Shown here: positions 17,210-26,912 of the stretch, in pieces
Layout: each line of letters starts with the position of its first letter
How positions within the stretch are numbered: the first letter of the stretch is position 1
From: CAVOJY01 sp963696405
Lineage (GTDB): Bacteria > Chloroflexota > Limnocylindria > Limnocylindrales > CSP1-4
Length of the DNA: 64,000 nucleotides
NCBI GenBank assembly: GCA_963696405.1
Contig: CAVOJY010000002.1
Span: 186,001 to 250,000, forward strand
Reading direction: 5' to 3'
Program-made: the position numbers and the translations under genes
Notes under the pieces: generated by a model
Told to the model about the DNA's origin: nothing
Databases searched by the model: none
The model's input: only the letters and a program-made list of their open reading frames with translations

Positions 17210-20200
17210 CCGACGAGCTCCAGGTTGGCGAGGCTGGCCAGGAGCACCTTCACCCCGCGGTCCGGGAACGCCACGGTGACCTCCTCGTCGTCGCGCGTGA
17301 GCTTCGAGGTGACCACGGTGCCATCGCCGAACGAGTGGTGACGGACGTGGTCGCCGTCGCGGTACTGCCGTTCGCCGGGCACACGGGGTCGGGGAGGCAG
17401 CGCCGGGCGCGCGGCCGCCGATGCCGGCGAGCCCGGTCCCGGAGGTGGGCCGGTCTTCGCCGCGTAGTACGCCTCCCGCCTGGCCGCGAGGTCCCGCGTG
17501 GGCCGGAAGACCGTGCCGGGGGGCGGCGCTCCGGGGGCCGAGCCCGGGCCCAAACCCGCGCCCGGGCGGCCCGGGCAGTACCCGGGCCCGTGCCCGAGCC
17601 CGGCGCCCGAGATGACCACGGCGTCCCCGCCGTTCGCGTGGCGGCCCCGGACCCCGATCCCGGCACGTACCCGCCTCCCGGGGGCAGCCGTCGCGGGCCG
17701 AGCGACCGCATCCCGGTCCGCGGCGCACTGGCCCGGCCGCTCCCGGGCCCCCGCTGGCCCCCGAAGCCCCGCCCGAACCCGGCTCCGGGTCCCCGCCCGA
17801 AGGCCAGGTCCAGGTCGAGGAGCCCGCCGGACCGCTCCTCCCACGGCCGCTGGTCATCGTCCTCGTCACGGACGATCACCCCGGGCCCGTGCAGCAGGTC
17901 CGGGGGAATCTCGAGGAGGAACCGGCTCGGCGTGGACCAGCTGCCACGGCCCCAGGTCGCCCGCGACGCCGCGTGGGTCATGTAGAGGCGCTCCTTGGCG
18001 CGGGTCATGCCGACGTAGGCCAGCCGGCGCTCCTCTGCCATCTGCCGCTCGTCGTCGAGCGACCGGTTGTGGGGCAGGACTCCTTCCTCCAGGCCGCTGA
18101 TGAAGACGATGGGGAATTCCAGGCCCTTGGCCGCGTGGAGCGTGATGAGCGTGGCCGTGTCGGCGTCGCGATCGTAGTCGTCCTGCTCGGCCACGAGGGC
18201 GGTCTCCTCCAGGAGCCGGTCGAGGGCATCCTCGGGGGTGAGATCGCCGTACCGCTCGACCACCTCGCGCAGCTCGAGCAGGTTCGCCCAGCGCTCCTCG
18301 TTCTCGGCCGAGCCGTCCATGAGCATGGCCCGGTAGCCCGACTCCTCGAGCACCTCGTCGAGAAGCTCGGGGAGGGGCAGCACGCCCACCCGCGCCCGCA
18401 GGCGCGTCACGAGCGCGACGAACCCGATCAGCCCGGCGCGGACCCGGCTCACGAGCACCGGTGAGTCGCACGCCTCGACGACGGCAGCCCAGTAGTCACC
18501 CTCTGCGGCCGCGGCCAACCGCCTGACCTCCTCGACCGTCTTGCCGCCGATCGCGCGCGGCGGCACGTTCATGACCCGCTCGAAGGCCACCTGGTCACGG
18601 TCGTTCCGCAGCAGCCGCAGGTAGGCGAGCGCGTCCTTCACCTCGCGGCGCTGGTAGAAGCGGGTGCCGCCGACCAGCTGGTAGCGGAGGCCGTAGCGGA
18701 GGAACGCCTCCTCGATCGACCGGCTCTGCGCGTTCGTCCGGTACATCACCGCCACGTCCCGGAGGACGTACGTGGACTCGTCACCCTCGTCCGCCCGCCG
18801 GACGAGCACCGACCCGCGCGCGCCGCGCCCCCGCACGAGCGCCTCGATCTGCCGGGCGATCCAGTCGGCCTCCTCGTCCTCCGAGTCGGCCTCGAAATGC
18901 TCGATCCGGCCGCCCCGTGGGTTGGCCGTCCAGAGCCGCTTGTCCTTGCGGTCGCTGTTGCGCGAGACGACGGCGTGGGCGGCGTCGAGGATGAGCTGGG
19001 TCGAGCGGTAGTTCTGCTCGAGGGTCACCACGGTCGCCTCGGGGTAGTCGCGCTCGAAGTCGAGGATGTTCCGCAGGTCCGCGCCGCGCCAGCTGTAGAT
19101 GCTCTGGTCGTCGTCGCCCACGACGGCCACGTTCCGGTGCTTCGCCGCCAGGTGGCGAACCCAGAGGTACTGCGCGTGGTTCGTGTCCTGGTACTCGTCC
19201 ACGTGGAGGAAGCGCCAGCGATCCTGGTGCCCGGCGAGGACGGCCGGCGCCTCGTCGAAGAGCCGGACCGCCTCGTTCAGGAGGTCGTCGAAGTCGAGGG
19301 CGTTCGCGTCGCGGAGGCGCGCCTGGTAGCTGCGGTACACCCGTGCGAACTGCTTGTCGAGGAACCCGAGCGCCGCCTCGTCGGCCTGCTCGGGTCCGAT
19401 CATCTCGTTCTTCCAGCGACCGATCTGCCCGAGGACCGCCGACGGGCGCCATTCGCCGCTGCCGGGAAGGTCGAGCTCGCGGAGCACTTGCTTCATCAGG
19501 CCGACCTGGTCGTCCTGGTCGTAGATCGTGAAGCGGGGGTCGATCCCGATGGCGGCCCCGTCCCGGCGGAGCACCCGGGCGCACAGCGCGTGGAAGGTGC
19601 CCATGGCCACGTCGCGCCCGATGTCGCCGACGAGGCCGAGGATGCGGTCGCGCATCTCGGCGGCCGCCTTGTTCGTGAAGGTGACTGCCAGGATATGCCA
19701 GGGGCGGACACCCTTGACACCGATGAGGTACGCGACGCGGTGGGCGAGCACCCGGGTCTTGCCCGAGCCGGCGCCGGCGAGGATGAGGAGCGGGCCGTCC
19801 GTGGTTGTGACGGCGCGGGCCTGCTCGGGGTTGAGGCGGGCGAGAATGCGCGCCTCAACGGCCGCGCGGCTCGCCTCGAGCCCGCTATCCGGGGACGGGC
19901 CGCGGGGTTTGCGTGCCGCGTCTGCCGGGTGCGGCGGCTCGTCCGGCTCGCCGGCGTCGGCCGGGGGGCGCGCCTCTTCCGGCGCTGGCGGTGCCGCGCC
20001 ACCGCGGCCGCGGCGGGACCGGCTCGGCCGCCGCGGGTCGGCAATCTCGGGCTGACCTGTCTCATCGGATTCCGGGAGTTCGGCCGGCCATGGCGCGTCG
20101 CCGGTCGGGAGAGCGTCGTCTATCGCCGGGGCGTCCTCGGCCGCGGTGGCATCGTCGGGCGCCGCGGTTGGGTCGGCCGCTGCGGAGCCGTCAGCCGTCG

Positions 20201-20306
20201 CCAGGGTCCGGCCGGCTCTGAGGGGTGACCCCATCGCGAGCGGGAGGTCCTCGATCCCCGTCGGCGTCTCGGCCGGGGGTTCGTCCCGGGGACCCATCGT
20301 GCTCAC
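17206..20306 (-). CDS. pcrA: ATP-dependent DNA helicase PcrA/UvrD, one frame break near 17655
   Basis: It is a superfamily 1A 3'-5' helicase for excision repair and replication restart. A low-complexity Ala/Pro/Asp-rich extension of about 145 residues comes first. Then LNPEQARAV (Q motif), LAGAGSGKTRVLAHR (Walker A), DEYQDTNHAQY, VVGDDDQSIYSWRGA, TLEQNYRS, TLHAAKGLEFPIVF and AYVGMTRAKERLYMTHA follow. A Gly/Arg/Pro-rich linker leads to the C-terminal RNA-polymerase-binding module HHSFGDGTVVTSK, which is in another frame. One missing base in the GGGGTCCGGGG stretch explains the shift. Corrected length is about 1033 residues. GTG 20306 is used. A TAGAAT hexamer ends 7 bases upstream, so the message is probably leaderless. 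Confidence 0.92.
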
Positions 20307-20312
20307 CGGACC

Positions 20313-20318
20313 ATTCTA
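20313..20318 (-). promoter_or_regulatory. -10 element of pcrA-ligA, leaderless layout
   Basis: On the minus strand TAGAAT is followed by six bases and the GTG start of pcrA. Transcription would begin at or next to the start codon. No clear -35 box and no Shine-Dalgarno sequence is seen. Confidence 0.6.
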
Positions 20319-20498
20319 GCCCGGGCCACTTCCCGCTCCGTTGCGCGAGCGACCCGGGCCGTCTCAGCGGGATCATTGTCGAGCCCGCGGGCATCAGGGC
20401 GGCGGTTGCCCGCGCCGTTGGCGCCCGGAACTGGCACGGCACGCTTCGCCGCCATCGACTACGCAGGCTCGGGTCCTGCCTTCGAGAGCACCCCGCGG

Positions 20499-20903
20499 TC
20501 ACGGCGTCGGGTCCATCTCCTCGAACAGCGTGAGCTGGAGGCCGGCGGGTCCGTTCAACCGCGCGTTGAGCGACCGCCACGGCGTCTCGACGGGCCGGGC
20601 AATGAGCTCCGCCCCGGCGGCGAGCATTCGGTTCGTCGTCGCCTCCGCGTCGGCGACCTGGAAGGCAACGCGGACGTGCCCGGCCACGCGCCGGCCCACC
20701 TCGACCTCGTCGACGTAGGCTGCGTGGGGCGGGTTGCACAGCTCGAGAGTGGCGCGGCCCGCGTCGAGGATGGTCACCCGTCCGCCGGGCGAACTGAACA
20801 CCCCGAGTTCCGGCATCCCCAGCACGTCCCGGTAGAACGCGAGCGCGGCCTCGTAGTCAGGCGCTGTCACCACCAGCCGCATCTCGAGCACGCTGCCGTC
20901 CAC
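20499..20903 (-). CDS. VOC family (glyoxalase/bleomycin-resistance fold) protein
   Basis: This 134-residue protein has the vicinal-oxygen-chelate fold pattern: VLEMRLVVTAPDYEAALAFY, RDVLGMPELG, ATLELCNPP, HVRVAFQVADAEATTNRML and a closing strand LQLTLFEEM. VOC proteins bind metal and act as isomerases, dioxygenases or drug-binding proteins; the substrate here is unknown. GTG 20903 is chosen because GAGGAGGGA lies just upstream. It is preceded in the same direction by a lipoprotein gene (137-base gap) and followed by pcrA about 190 bases later. Confidence 0.85.
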   Translation of the reverse strand: MDGSVLEMRLVVTAPDYEAALAFYRDVLGMPELGVFSSPGGRVTILDAGRATLELCNPPHAAYVDEVEVGRRVAGHVRVAFQVADAEATTNRMLAAGAELIARPVETPWRSLNARLNGPAGLQLTLFEEMDPTP

Positions 20904-21039
20904 CAGATCCCTCCTCGTTCGCCCAAGCCTCGACACGACGGTACGCCGCGGTTCCGGGCCAGCCCGGGTTCCCTGGCCCCTGCGTGGGGCGAGCACGAAG
21001 CCCGCAACGGCAGTACCGATAGGGCGGGGTCAGCGGCGC

Positions 21040-21900
21040 CTATTGCGAGGGCTGCGGGCTCTCGAGTCCGAAGCTCGGCAGGAGGCCGGGGAGGAGGCCT
21101 CCACCGGACTCGTCGACCTGGTCGGGCGGCGGCGCCTCGATCGTCACCGGCTCATCCCACTTCGAGAACGCGATGGTGGCCTTGATCGTGGCGGCATCCA
21201 TGGCCGCGTCGATGGTCACCTTGGCGATCTTCATGGTGTCCTTCTCGACCCAGACGTCGACCGTCGCGTCCGGCGCTCCGGACGGGAGGGCGGCCCCCGA
21301 GGGGAGCGGGACCGCCGAGCCGAGGGCACCGGCGACTTCCCCGGCGAGTTCATCGGTCGGGATCGTCAGCTGGACGTGGTAGCAGTCCTTGGTGCCGCAC
21401 TTCTCGTCGGCGAGCTTCTTGGGCGCGACCCGTGGATCGTCGAGGGCCTTCTTGATGTCCTCGAGCGCTTTCTGGGGATCGCTGGCCGTGTCGACGACCT
21501 CGCCGGTCGACCCGGTCGCCGACTGCTTGATCCACTTGGGACCGAGGAGGGGCACCCGGATGTAGGCCGCGTCGTCGACGACCAGGATGTCCCCGGTGAG
21601 GCCCAGGAGCGGCGGGATTGCGAACGTGAGGTCGAGCGCCTTGTTCGCGATGTCGATGTCGCCTTCGATCGTGGTGCCGTCGAGGGGGATCGCGTTCGCC
21701 CCGGAGCCCGCGCCGGTCAGGTCGAGCGGCGCCTCGCCGCTCACGTCTACCCGCATGTGGACGCTCTTCGTCCCCTGGAGGGCCTCGACGCCCTTGACGA
21801 CGATCTCCTTCGGGTCCTCGATGGGTGGCGGGCCGCTGCTCCCGCATCCGGCCAGGACCACGAGGCCCGCCGCCAGCAACAGCGCGAGTCGTCGACGCAT
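21040..21900 (-). CDS. LppX/LprAFG-like lipoprotein
   Basis: This is an exported lipoprotein: a type II signal peptide with lipobox VVLAGC near residues 14-19, then a mature domain with the pattern of the LolA-like LppX/LprAFG family (GVEALQGTKSVHMRVDVSGE, GDIDIANKALDLTF, GDILVVDDAAYIRVP, ATIKATIAFSKWDEPVTIEAP). In mycobacteria such proteins carry lipids across the envelope; the same role here is an extrapolation. Cys residues in KCGTKDCYH could form a disulfide. AGGAGGTG lies 5 bases before the ATG. The 286-residue length is normal for the family. Confidence 0.85.
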   Translation of the reverse strand: MRRRLALLLAAGLVVLAGCGSSGPPPIEDPKEIVVKGVEALQGTKSVHMRVDVSGEAPLDLTGAGSGANAIPLDGTTIEGDIDIANKALDLTFAIPPLLGLTGDILVVDDAAYIRVPLLGPKWIKQSATGSTGEVVDTASDPQKALEDIKKALDDPRVAPKKLADEKCGTKDCYHVQLTIPTDELAGEVAGALGSAVPLPSGAALPSGAPDATVDVWVEKDTMKIAKVTIDAAMDAATIKATIAFSKWDEPVTIEAPPPDQVDESGGGLLPGLLPSFGLESPQPSQ

Positions 21901-22229
21901 TGTGCACCTCCTGGGCGCCGGCTCGACCGCGGTCCGGCGGGCCGGGCTGGGATGTTCCGTTCAGTGGGAGAGTCCGGCCTGCGTGCCCAAGTGTCAAGTG
22001 CACGCCCGACAGTGCATGCCCACAGCACGAGGGCAGTACCGCGGGGCATCCCGTAGCCGGCGTCGCTGTCGCCCGACAGTACGAGCTTGGCGTGGCCGGT
22101 CTGGTACGGAGGTCCGGCTGGACGTCCCCGCATCCGGGGTACACCATCCATTCGTGCCCGGCCCGACCGGGTGTTGTCCGGCTGTGTGTCGCGGGCGCGC
22201 TTCGAGCACGTCGCCGGTAGCGTTGGGGT
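21901..22229. other. Divergent intergenic region with vanY promoter
   Basis: This 329-bp gap separates the leftward lipoprotein gene and the rightward carboxypeptidase gene. At 22218-22223 TAGCGT stands six bases before the vanY ATG, again a leaderless arrangement. The lipoprotein gene instead has an ordinary ribosome site. Nothing else was recognised. Confidence 0.5.
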
Positions 22230-23222
22230 ATGCAGCTGATGAATCGGATCCCGGTCGCGCTGGGGCTCGGTCTTGCGCTCAGCCTGATGGTCGCCTCCGC
22301 GGCGTCATCGGCCGGCGCCGCCGCGTCCACGCCCACCCCGACGCCGCCGCTCGCGCCCTGGGAAACGCCGCGCCCGACCCCCTCGCCCACGCCCACGCCT
22401 ACTCCGACAGCCACGCCCACGGCCCCGCCCACTCCGGCGCCCACGGTCACACCCGCTCCATCGCCTACCCCAACCGCGACGCCGTCCGCGTCGCCCACCC
22501 GCCCGCTCGCGCCCTGGGAGACGCCCCGGCCGTCGCCGTCACCCTTGCCCTCCCCGACAGTCACGCCCACGCCGCCTGCCGCGCCGACCCCCCGCAGCGA
22601 CCCACTCCCGTCCTGCCGGTACGCGGATCTCCGGGCCCAGGCGGCCCTGTACCGCACGTGGGCCGCGACCCTGCTCGACCCGATCTTCCGGCTCCCATCC
22701 AGCTACGTGCCGCCGGATCTCGTGCCGACATCGCGCGCCGGCCTTGGCGGCCCGCACAAGGTGCGGGCACTCATCATCGCCGACCTGCGGGCGATGGCGA
22801 CCGACGCCCGGAAAGCGGGAGCCCCGCTGGCCATCGTCTCGGCCTTCAGGAGCTACTCCATGCAGGCCTCGGTCTTCGGCTCATGGAGCCGTGCCCTCGG
22901 CCGGTCCACGGCGCTGCTCGTCTCCGCCCGTCCCGGCCACTCCGAGCACCAGCTCGGGACCACCATCGACTTCACGAGTCGCGGCGGCGGGAAGCCCTGG
23001 TACTTCGGCGACTGGGGTCGCACGAAGGCCGGGACCTGGCTGGCCCGCAACGCCTGGAAGTACGGCTTCGTCATGAGCTACCCGCGCGGCAAGACGTCCA
23101 CGACCTGCTACCGCTACGAGCCATGGCACTACCGGTACGTCGGGCGGGACGCGGCAGCGGCCGTCCACGCCAGCCGGCTCACCCTGCGCGAGTGGCTCTG
23201 GAAGTTCCCCGGAGGGCCGTGA
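22230..23222 (+). CDS. D-alanyl-D-alanine carboxypeptidase, VanY family (M15B)
   Basis: It is an exported zinc peptidase that trims the D-Ala from peptidoglycan stem peptides. The 330-residue protein has a signal peptide (IPVALGLGLALSLMVASA), a Pro/Thr/Ser spacer of about 85 residues with PLAPWETPRP occurring twice, and a VanY domain. SAFRSYSMQ, SARPGHSEHQLGTTIDF (zinc His and Asp) and YEPWHYRYVG (catalytic Glu and second zinc His) are intact. The spacer probably spans the wall. A second ATG at 22239 could also serve. The gene lies 65 bases before tig but tig seems to have its own promoter. Confidence 0.9.
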   Translation: MQLMNRIPVALGLGLALSLMVASAASSAGAAASTPTPTPPLAPWETPRPTPSPTPTPTPTATPTAPPTPAPTVTPAPSPTPTATPSASPTRPLAPWETPRPSPSPLPSPTVTPTPPAAPTPRSDPLPSCRYADLRAQAALYRTWAATLLDPIFRLPSSYVPPDLVPTSRAGLGGPHKVRALIIADLRAMATDARKAGAPLAIVSAFRSYSMQASVFGSWSRALGRSTALLVSARPGHSEHQLGTTIDFTSRGGGKPWYFGDWGRTKAGTWLARNAWKYGFVMSYPRGKTSTTCYRYEPWHYRYVGRDAAAAVHASRLTLREWLWKFPGGP

Positions 23223-23272
23223 CCGACGCGGGGCGGCACCCCCGGCACGCCCGGCAGTCCCGGCCATCCCCC

Positions 23273-23278
23273 TATACT
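23273..23278 (+). promoter_or_regulatory. -10 element of tig-clpP
   Basis: TATACT lies nine bases before the tig ATG and no Shine-Dalgarno sequence stands between them. The transcript would have a leader of only about three bases. The -35 region is not recognisable. Confidence 0.6.
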
Positions 23279-23287
23279 CCTCGGGCG

Positions 23288-24733
23288 ATGAAAGTGACTG
23301 CCACCCCCCTGCCGAAGAGCACGGTCGCGCTCGAGGTCGAGCTGCCCGCCGACCGGCTCCAGCGTTCCATCGACGAGTCCATCCGCCGCGTGGGCCGCCG
23401 CACCCGGGTCGCCGGCTTCCGGCCGGGCAAGGCCCCCCGCGCCATGCTCGAGCGTGTGCTCGGCGTGGACCGCGACCAGCCCGACGGCCCGGATCCGATC
23501 TACGACGAGGCAAAGGACCTCCTCTTCGACGCCACGCTCCTCGAGGCGCTCCGCGAGACGGATCTCGACCCCATTGCCATCCCCCAGCCGGAGTGGCTCT
23601 CCTTCGTCGAGGGCGAGGGCGCCGCCTACCGCGTGCAGCTCCCCGTCCGACCCGAGGTGAAGCTCGGCGACTACCTGGACTACCCGTTCCGCCCCGAGGT
23701 GTCGGAGGTGGACGAGGAGAAGGTCACCGCCGTCGTGGACGACCTCCGCGACCAGCACGCGAGCCTGCGCCCGGTGGAGGACCGTCCCGTCCAGGACGGC
23801 GACTGGGTGGTGATCGGGTTCGAGGGCACCCGCGATGGCGAGCCGTTCGAGGGTGGCAAGGCGGAGCGCTTCCCGCTCATCGTCGGCCAGTCGAGGCTCC
23901 TTCCCGGGTTCGAGGAGCACCTCGTTGGCATGGCCCAGGGCGAGGAGAAGGACTTCGATCTCACGTTCCCGGAGGACTACGCGGAGACGACCCTGGCAGG
24001 CCAGCCGGTGCGCTTCCACGTCCTGGTCCGCGATGTTCGCGAGAAGCTGCTTCCAGAGGCCGACGACGAGTTCGCCGGTACGATCGGGTCGTTCGCCGGC
24101 ATGGCCGAGCTGCGCGCCGACATCCACGAGCGCCTGGTCGCCGGGGCCAAGGACCATGCTCGCCACGACTTTGCCGACCGCATCGTCGAGTACGCGTCCG
24201 CGAACGCCACCGTCGAGTTGCCCGACCTCCTTGTTGACCAGGAGGTCGAGATCATGCACGACGAGCTGCTCCTGCGGCTGGCCGAGGAGAAGATCGGCTA
24301 CCCGGAGTACCTCGAGGCGATCAAGAAGGACGATGCCGCCATCCGCGCCGACCTGCGGGTCACCGCCGAGAAGCGGGTGAAGACGCTCCTCGTCCTGTCG
24401 AAGATCGGTGAGACCGACGGCATCGAGGTGGACGACGCCGCGGTGGACGCGGAGATCCAGCTGGGACGCCAGCGCTATGCCTCGGACCCCAAGCTCGTCT
24501 CGTACATGGAGTCCTCGCGGGGCCGGGCCAACATCCGGTCCACGCTGCGACGGGCGCGGGTCGTCGAGTCGCTCATCGACCGCTGGCTCGAGGCGCACCC
24601 CGAGTTCGGTCCGCTGCCGCACATGGACGAGGTTCGAGGCCGGTCCGGCGAGGAAGGCGGGTCTGCCGCGGAGGCCGCAGCGCAGGCCCTCAAGGCCGAG
24701 GCCCGGGCCGCCGAAGCGCAGGAGGAGGCGTAG
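23288..24733 (+). CDS. tig: Trigger factor chaperone
   Basis: It is the ribosome-bound chaperone and peptidyl-prolyl isomerase. The 481-residue protein has the N-terminal ribosome-binding domain (FRPGKAP, the tip loop variant of GFRKGKVP), a FKBP-type domain (DGDWVVIGFEG, FPLIVGQSRLLPGFEEHLVGM, VRFHVLVRDV) and a long helical C-terminal domain. The C-terminus adds an Ala/Glu-rich tail of about 30 residues. The ATG is preceded by a near-leaderless promoter. The next gene, clpP, begins two bases after the tig stop, the classic tig-clpP-clpX order for protein quality control. Confidence 0.94.
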   Translation: MKVTATPLPKSTVALEVELPADRLQRSIDESIRRVGRRTRVAGFRPGKAPRAMLERVLGVDRDQPDGPDPIYDEAKDLLFDATLLEALRETDLDPIAIPQPEWLSFVEGEGAAYRVQLPVRPEVKLGDYLDYPFRPEVSEVDEEKVTAVVDDLRDQHASLRPVEDRPVQDGDWVVIGFEGTRDGEPFEGGKAERFPLIVGQSRLLPGFEEHLVGMAQGEEKDFDLTFPEDYAETTLAGQPVRFHVLVRDVREKLLPEADDEFAGTIGSFAGMAELRADIHERLVAGAKDHARHDFADRIVEYASANATVELPDLLVDQEVEIMHDELLLRLAEEKIGYPEYLEAIKKDDAAIRADLRVTAEKRVKTLLVLSKIGETDGIEVDDAAVDAEIQLGRQRYASDPKLVSYMESSRGRANIRSTLRRARVVESLIDRWLEAHPEFGPLPHMDEVRGRSGEEGGSAAEAAAQALKAEARAAEAQEEA

Positions 24734-24735
24734 CC

Positions 24736-25445
24736 GTGCTTGTCCCGATGGTCATCGAGACCTCTGCGCGCGGCGAGCGCGCCTACGACATCTACAGCCG
24801 GCTCCTCCGCGACCGGATCATCTTCCTGGGGGACGCGATCGAGGACCACAACGCGAACCTGGTCATCGCGCAGCTCCTCTTCCTCGAGTCTGAAGACCCG
24901 GACAAGGACATCAGCCTCTACATCAACTCGCCGGGCGGGATCATCACGGCCGGGCTCGCCATCTACGACACGATGCAGTACCTGCGCGCTCCCGTGAGCA
25001 CGATCTGCATCGGCATTGCCGCGAGCATGGCCGCGGTCCTCCTCGCCGCCGGCGCACAGGGCAAGCGGTACGCGCTCCCCAACAGCCGGATCATGATCCA
25101 CCAGGGGTCCGGCGGGTTCCGGGGCAGCACGCCCGACGTCTTCATCCAGGTCAAGGAGATGGAGGAGCTGGTGAACACGAACCACCGGATCCTCGCCCAC
25201 CACACCAATCAGCCGCTCGAGAAGATCGTCAAGGACACCGAGCGCGACTACTTCATGTCGCCGGACGCGGCGAAGGCGTACGGGATCATCGACGAGGTCT
25301 ACGCCACGCGCGGCGCGTCGCTCATCTCGCAGGCGCACGACCGCTCGGTCGCGGGCGGGGGCGGCATGGGTCCGGCCGGCGTTCCGTCCCGGCCGAGGGC
25401 CCCGAGGCGGGCGCCGGCGGCTCGGCCGGATCCGGGCGCGGGTAG
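24736..25445 (+). CDS. clpP: ATP-dependent Clp protease proteolytic subunit, frame break near 25357
   Basis: It forms the barrel protease that works with ClpX. The catalytic triad is visible: Ser97 in GIAASMAAV, His122 in IMIHQG and Asp171 in ERDYFMS. The GTG start lies two bases after tig. After DRSVAGGGG the reading frame has no stop and would run on inside clpX to 26859, which is not credible. If the G run at 25357-25361 is one base short, the other frame ends at TAG 25443-25445 with a Gly/Ala/Glu tail. That gives about 236 residues, some 35 more than usual. The tail sequence therefore depends on this correction. Confidence 0.9.
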
Positions 25446-25501
25446 CGCGCGCAGCACTGGCGGACTGAGGCAGAATCAGGTCGAGGCAGGAGCAATCGAG
25501 C

Positions 25502-26821
25502 ATGCCGACGACGCCGTCGAACAAGGGCACCAGGCTCCCATACCGCTGCAGCTTCTGCGGCAAGAGCCAGGACCAGGTCCGCAAGCTCATCGCGGGCCAG
25601 GGCGTCTACATCTGCGACGAGTGCATCAACCTCTGCCAGGAGATCATCGAGGAGGAGTTCCTCGAGCCCCCGAAGCAGAAGGCCCCGGGTCCGACGAAGC
25701 TCCCCAGCCCGACGCAGATCAAGTCGGCGCTCGACCAGTACGTCATCAGCCAGGAGCAGGCGAAGAAGGTCCTCGCGGTCGCCGTCTACAACCACTACAA
25801 GCGGGTGAACGCGGGCCACCTCGTCGACGACGTCGAGCTCCAGAAGTCGAACGTCCTCCTCGTCGGCCCCACCGGCTCGGGCAAGACGCTTCTCGCCCAG
25901 ACGCTCGCCAAGGTCCTGGACGTTCCCTTCTGTATCGCCGACGCGACGAGCCTGACCGAGGCGGGCTACGTCGGCGAGGACGTCGAGAACATCCTCCTGC
26001 GCCTGATCCAGGCCGCCGACTTCGACATCCAGCGCGCCCAGCGCGGGATCGTCTACGTGGACGAGATCGACAAGATCGCGCGCAAGTCGGACAACCCCTC
26101 GATCACCCGCGACGTGTCGGGGGAGGGGGTCCAGCAGGCGCTCCTGAAGATCGTGGAAGGGACGGTGGCGAACGTCCCGCCGCAGGGCGGGCGCAAGCAC
26201 CCTCACCAGGACTTCATCCAGATCGACACGTCCGGGATCCTCTTCATCTGTGGCGGCGCCTTCGACGGGCTCGAGCGCATCGTCGAGGAGCGGGTCGGCA
26301 AGCGGCCCATCGGCTTCGGGTCCGAGGCCCACATGAGCAAGGTCGACCGGGCCCGGGTGCTCGAGCAGCTCATGCCGGAGGACCTCCTGAAGTACGGGAT
26401 GATCCCCGAGTTCGTCGGCCGCATGCCGGTCGTGGTTGCCCTCGGCGCGCTCTCCCAGGAGGACCTGGTGCGGGTCGCGACCGAGCCGAAGAACGCCATC
26501 ACCCGGCAGTTCCAGAAGCTCCTCTCGCTCGACAAGGTCGAGCTGGTCTTCACCACGGGTGCGCTGGAGGCCGCCGCGGAGAACGCCACCGCCCGCAAGA
26601 CCGGCGCCCGCGCCCTCCGCTCGATCATCGAGGAGGCGCTGCTCGACGTGATGTTCTCCGTGCCGGACCTCTCGAACGTCCGCAAGTGCATCATCACCGA
26701 GGAGACCATCCGCGAGGCGCGGCCGCCGCTCCTCCTCACCCAGGCCGAGATCGACCGCGGCGTGGACGAGACGAACTACACGCAGCTCGTCCCGCGCAAG
26801 CGCGAGGGCCGCAGCGCATAG
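25502..26821 (+). CDS. clpX: ATP-dependent Clp protease ATP-binding subunit ClpX
   Basis: It unfolds tagged proteins and feeds them to ClpP. The 439-residue protein has the N-terminal zinc-binding domain (Cys16, Cys19, Cys38, Cys41), Walker A GPTGSGKT at 122-129, Walker B VYVDEIDKIARK, the GYVGEDVENI loop, sensor motifs and the RKTGARALRSIIEE C-terminal region, all intact. A substrate-binding GRxPxVV motif occurs as GRMPVVVAL. AGGAGC lies about 10 bases before the ATG. It follows clpP after about 56 bases and the next gene is convergent. Confidence 0.96.
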   Translation: MPTTPSNKGTRLPYRCSFCGKSQDQVRKLIAGQGVYICDECINLCQEIIEEEFLEPPKQKAPGPTKLPSPTQIKSALDQYVISQEQAKKVLAVAVYNHYKRVNAGHLVDDVELQKSNVLLVGPTGSGKTLLAQTLAKVLDVPFCIADATSLTEAGYVGEDVENILLRLIQAADFDIQRAQRGIVYVDEIDKIARKSDNPSITRDVSGEGVQQALLKIVEGTVANVPPQGGRKHPHQDFIQIDTSGILFICGGAFDGLERIVEERVGKRPIGFGSEAHMSKVDRARVLEQLMPEDLLKYGMIPEFVGRMPVVVALGALSQEDLVRVATEPKNAITRQFQKLLSLDKVELVFTTGALEAAAENATARKTGARALRSIIEEALLDVMFSVPDLSNVRKCIITEETIREARPPLLLTQAEIDRGVDETNYTQLVPRKREGRSA

Positions 26822-26845
26822 CCGCTCCGGGGACCGGGTCGCTAT

Positions 26846-26874
26846 CTAAGGCGGATTAGACTAATCGTGCTTAG
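26846..26874. other. Nested palindrome in the clpX convergent intergenic region
   Basis: CTAAG and CTTAG form outer arms, and GATTAG-A-CTAATC forms an inner 13-bp palindrome, separated by three unpaired bases on each side. TTAGAC also occurs twice, 15 bases apart. The element is strikingly A+T-rich for this genome and lies between the ends of two convergent genes. It could be a regulator-binding site or part of a bidirectional terminator; there is no T run. Confidence 0.5.
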
Positions 26875-26912
26875 ACAAACCGCGGGGCGCGCCGGCGTCA
26901 AGTCGGTGACGG

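Noticed and set aside
15644..17341. Long plus-strand frame (about 565 codons) opposite ligA
   Set aside because: It is the antisense shadow of a G+C-rich conserved gene; no ribosome site and no recognisable domain.
23129..24622. Long minus-strand frame (about 497 codons) opposite tig
   Set aside because: Antisense shadow of trigger factor; composition is that of reversed codons and no motif is present.
24736..26859. A single 707-residue open frame starting as ClpP and continuing through clpX
   Set aside because: Beyond residue 210 the sequence is Arg/Gly/Pro-rich and lies in the wrong frame over an intact, conserved clpX. It is a lost-frame artefact, not a fusion protein.
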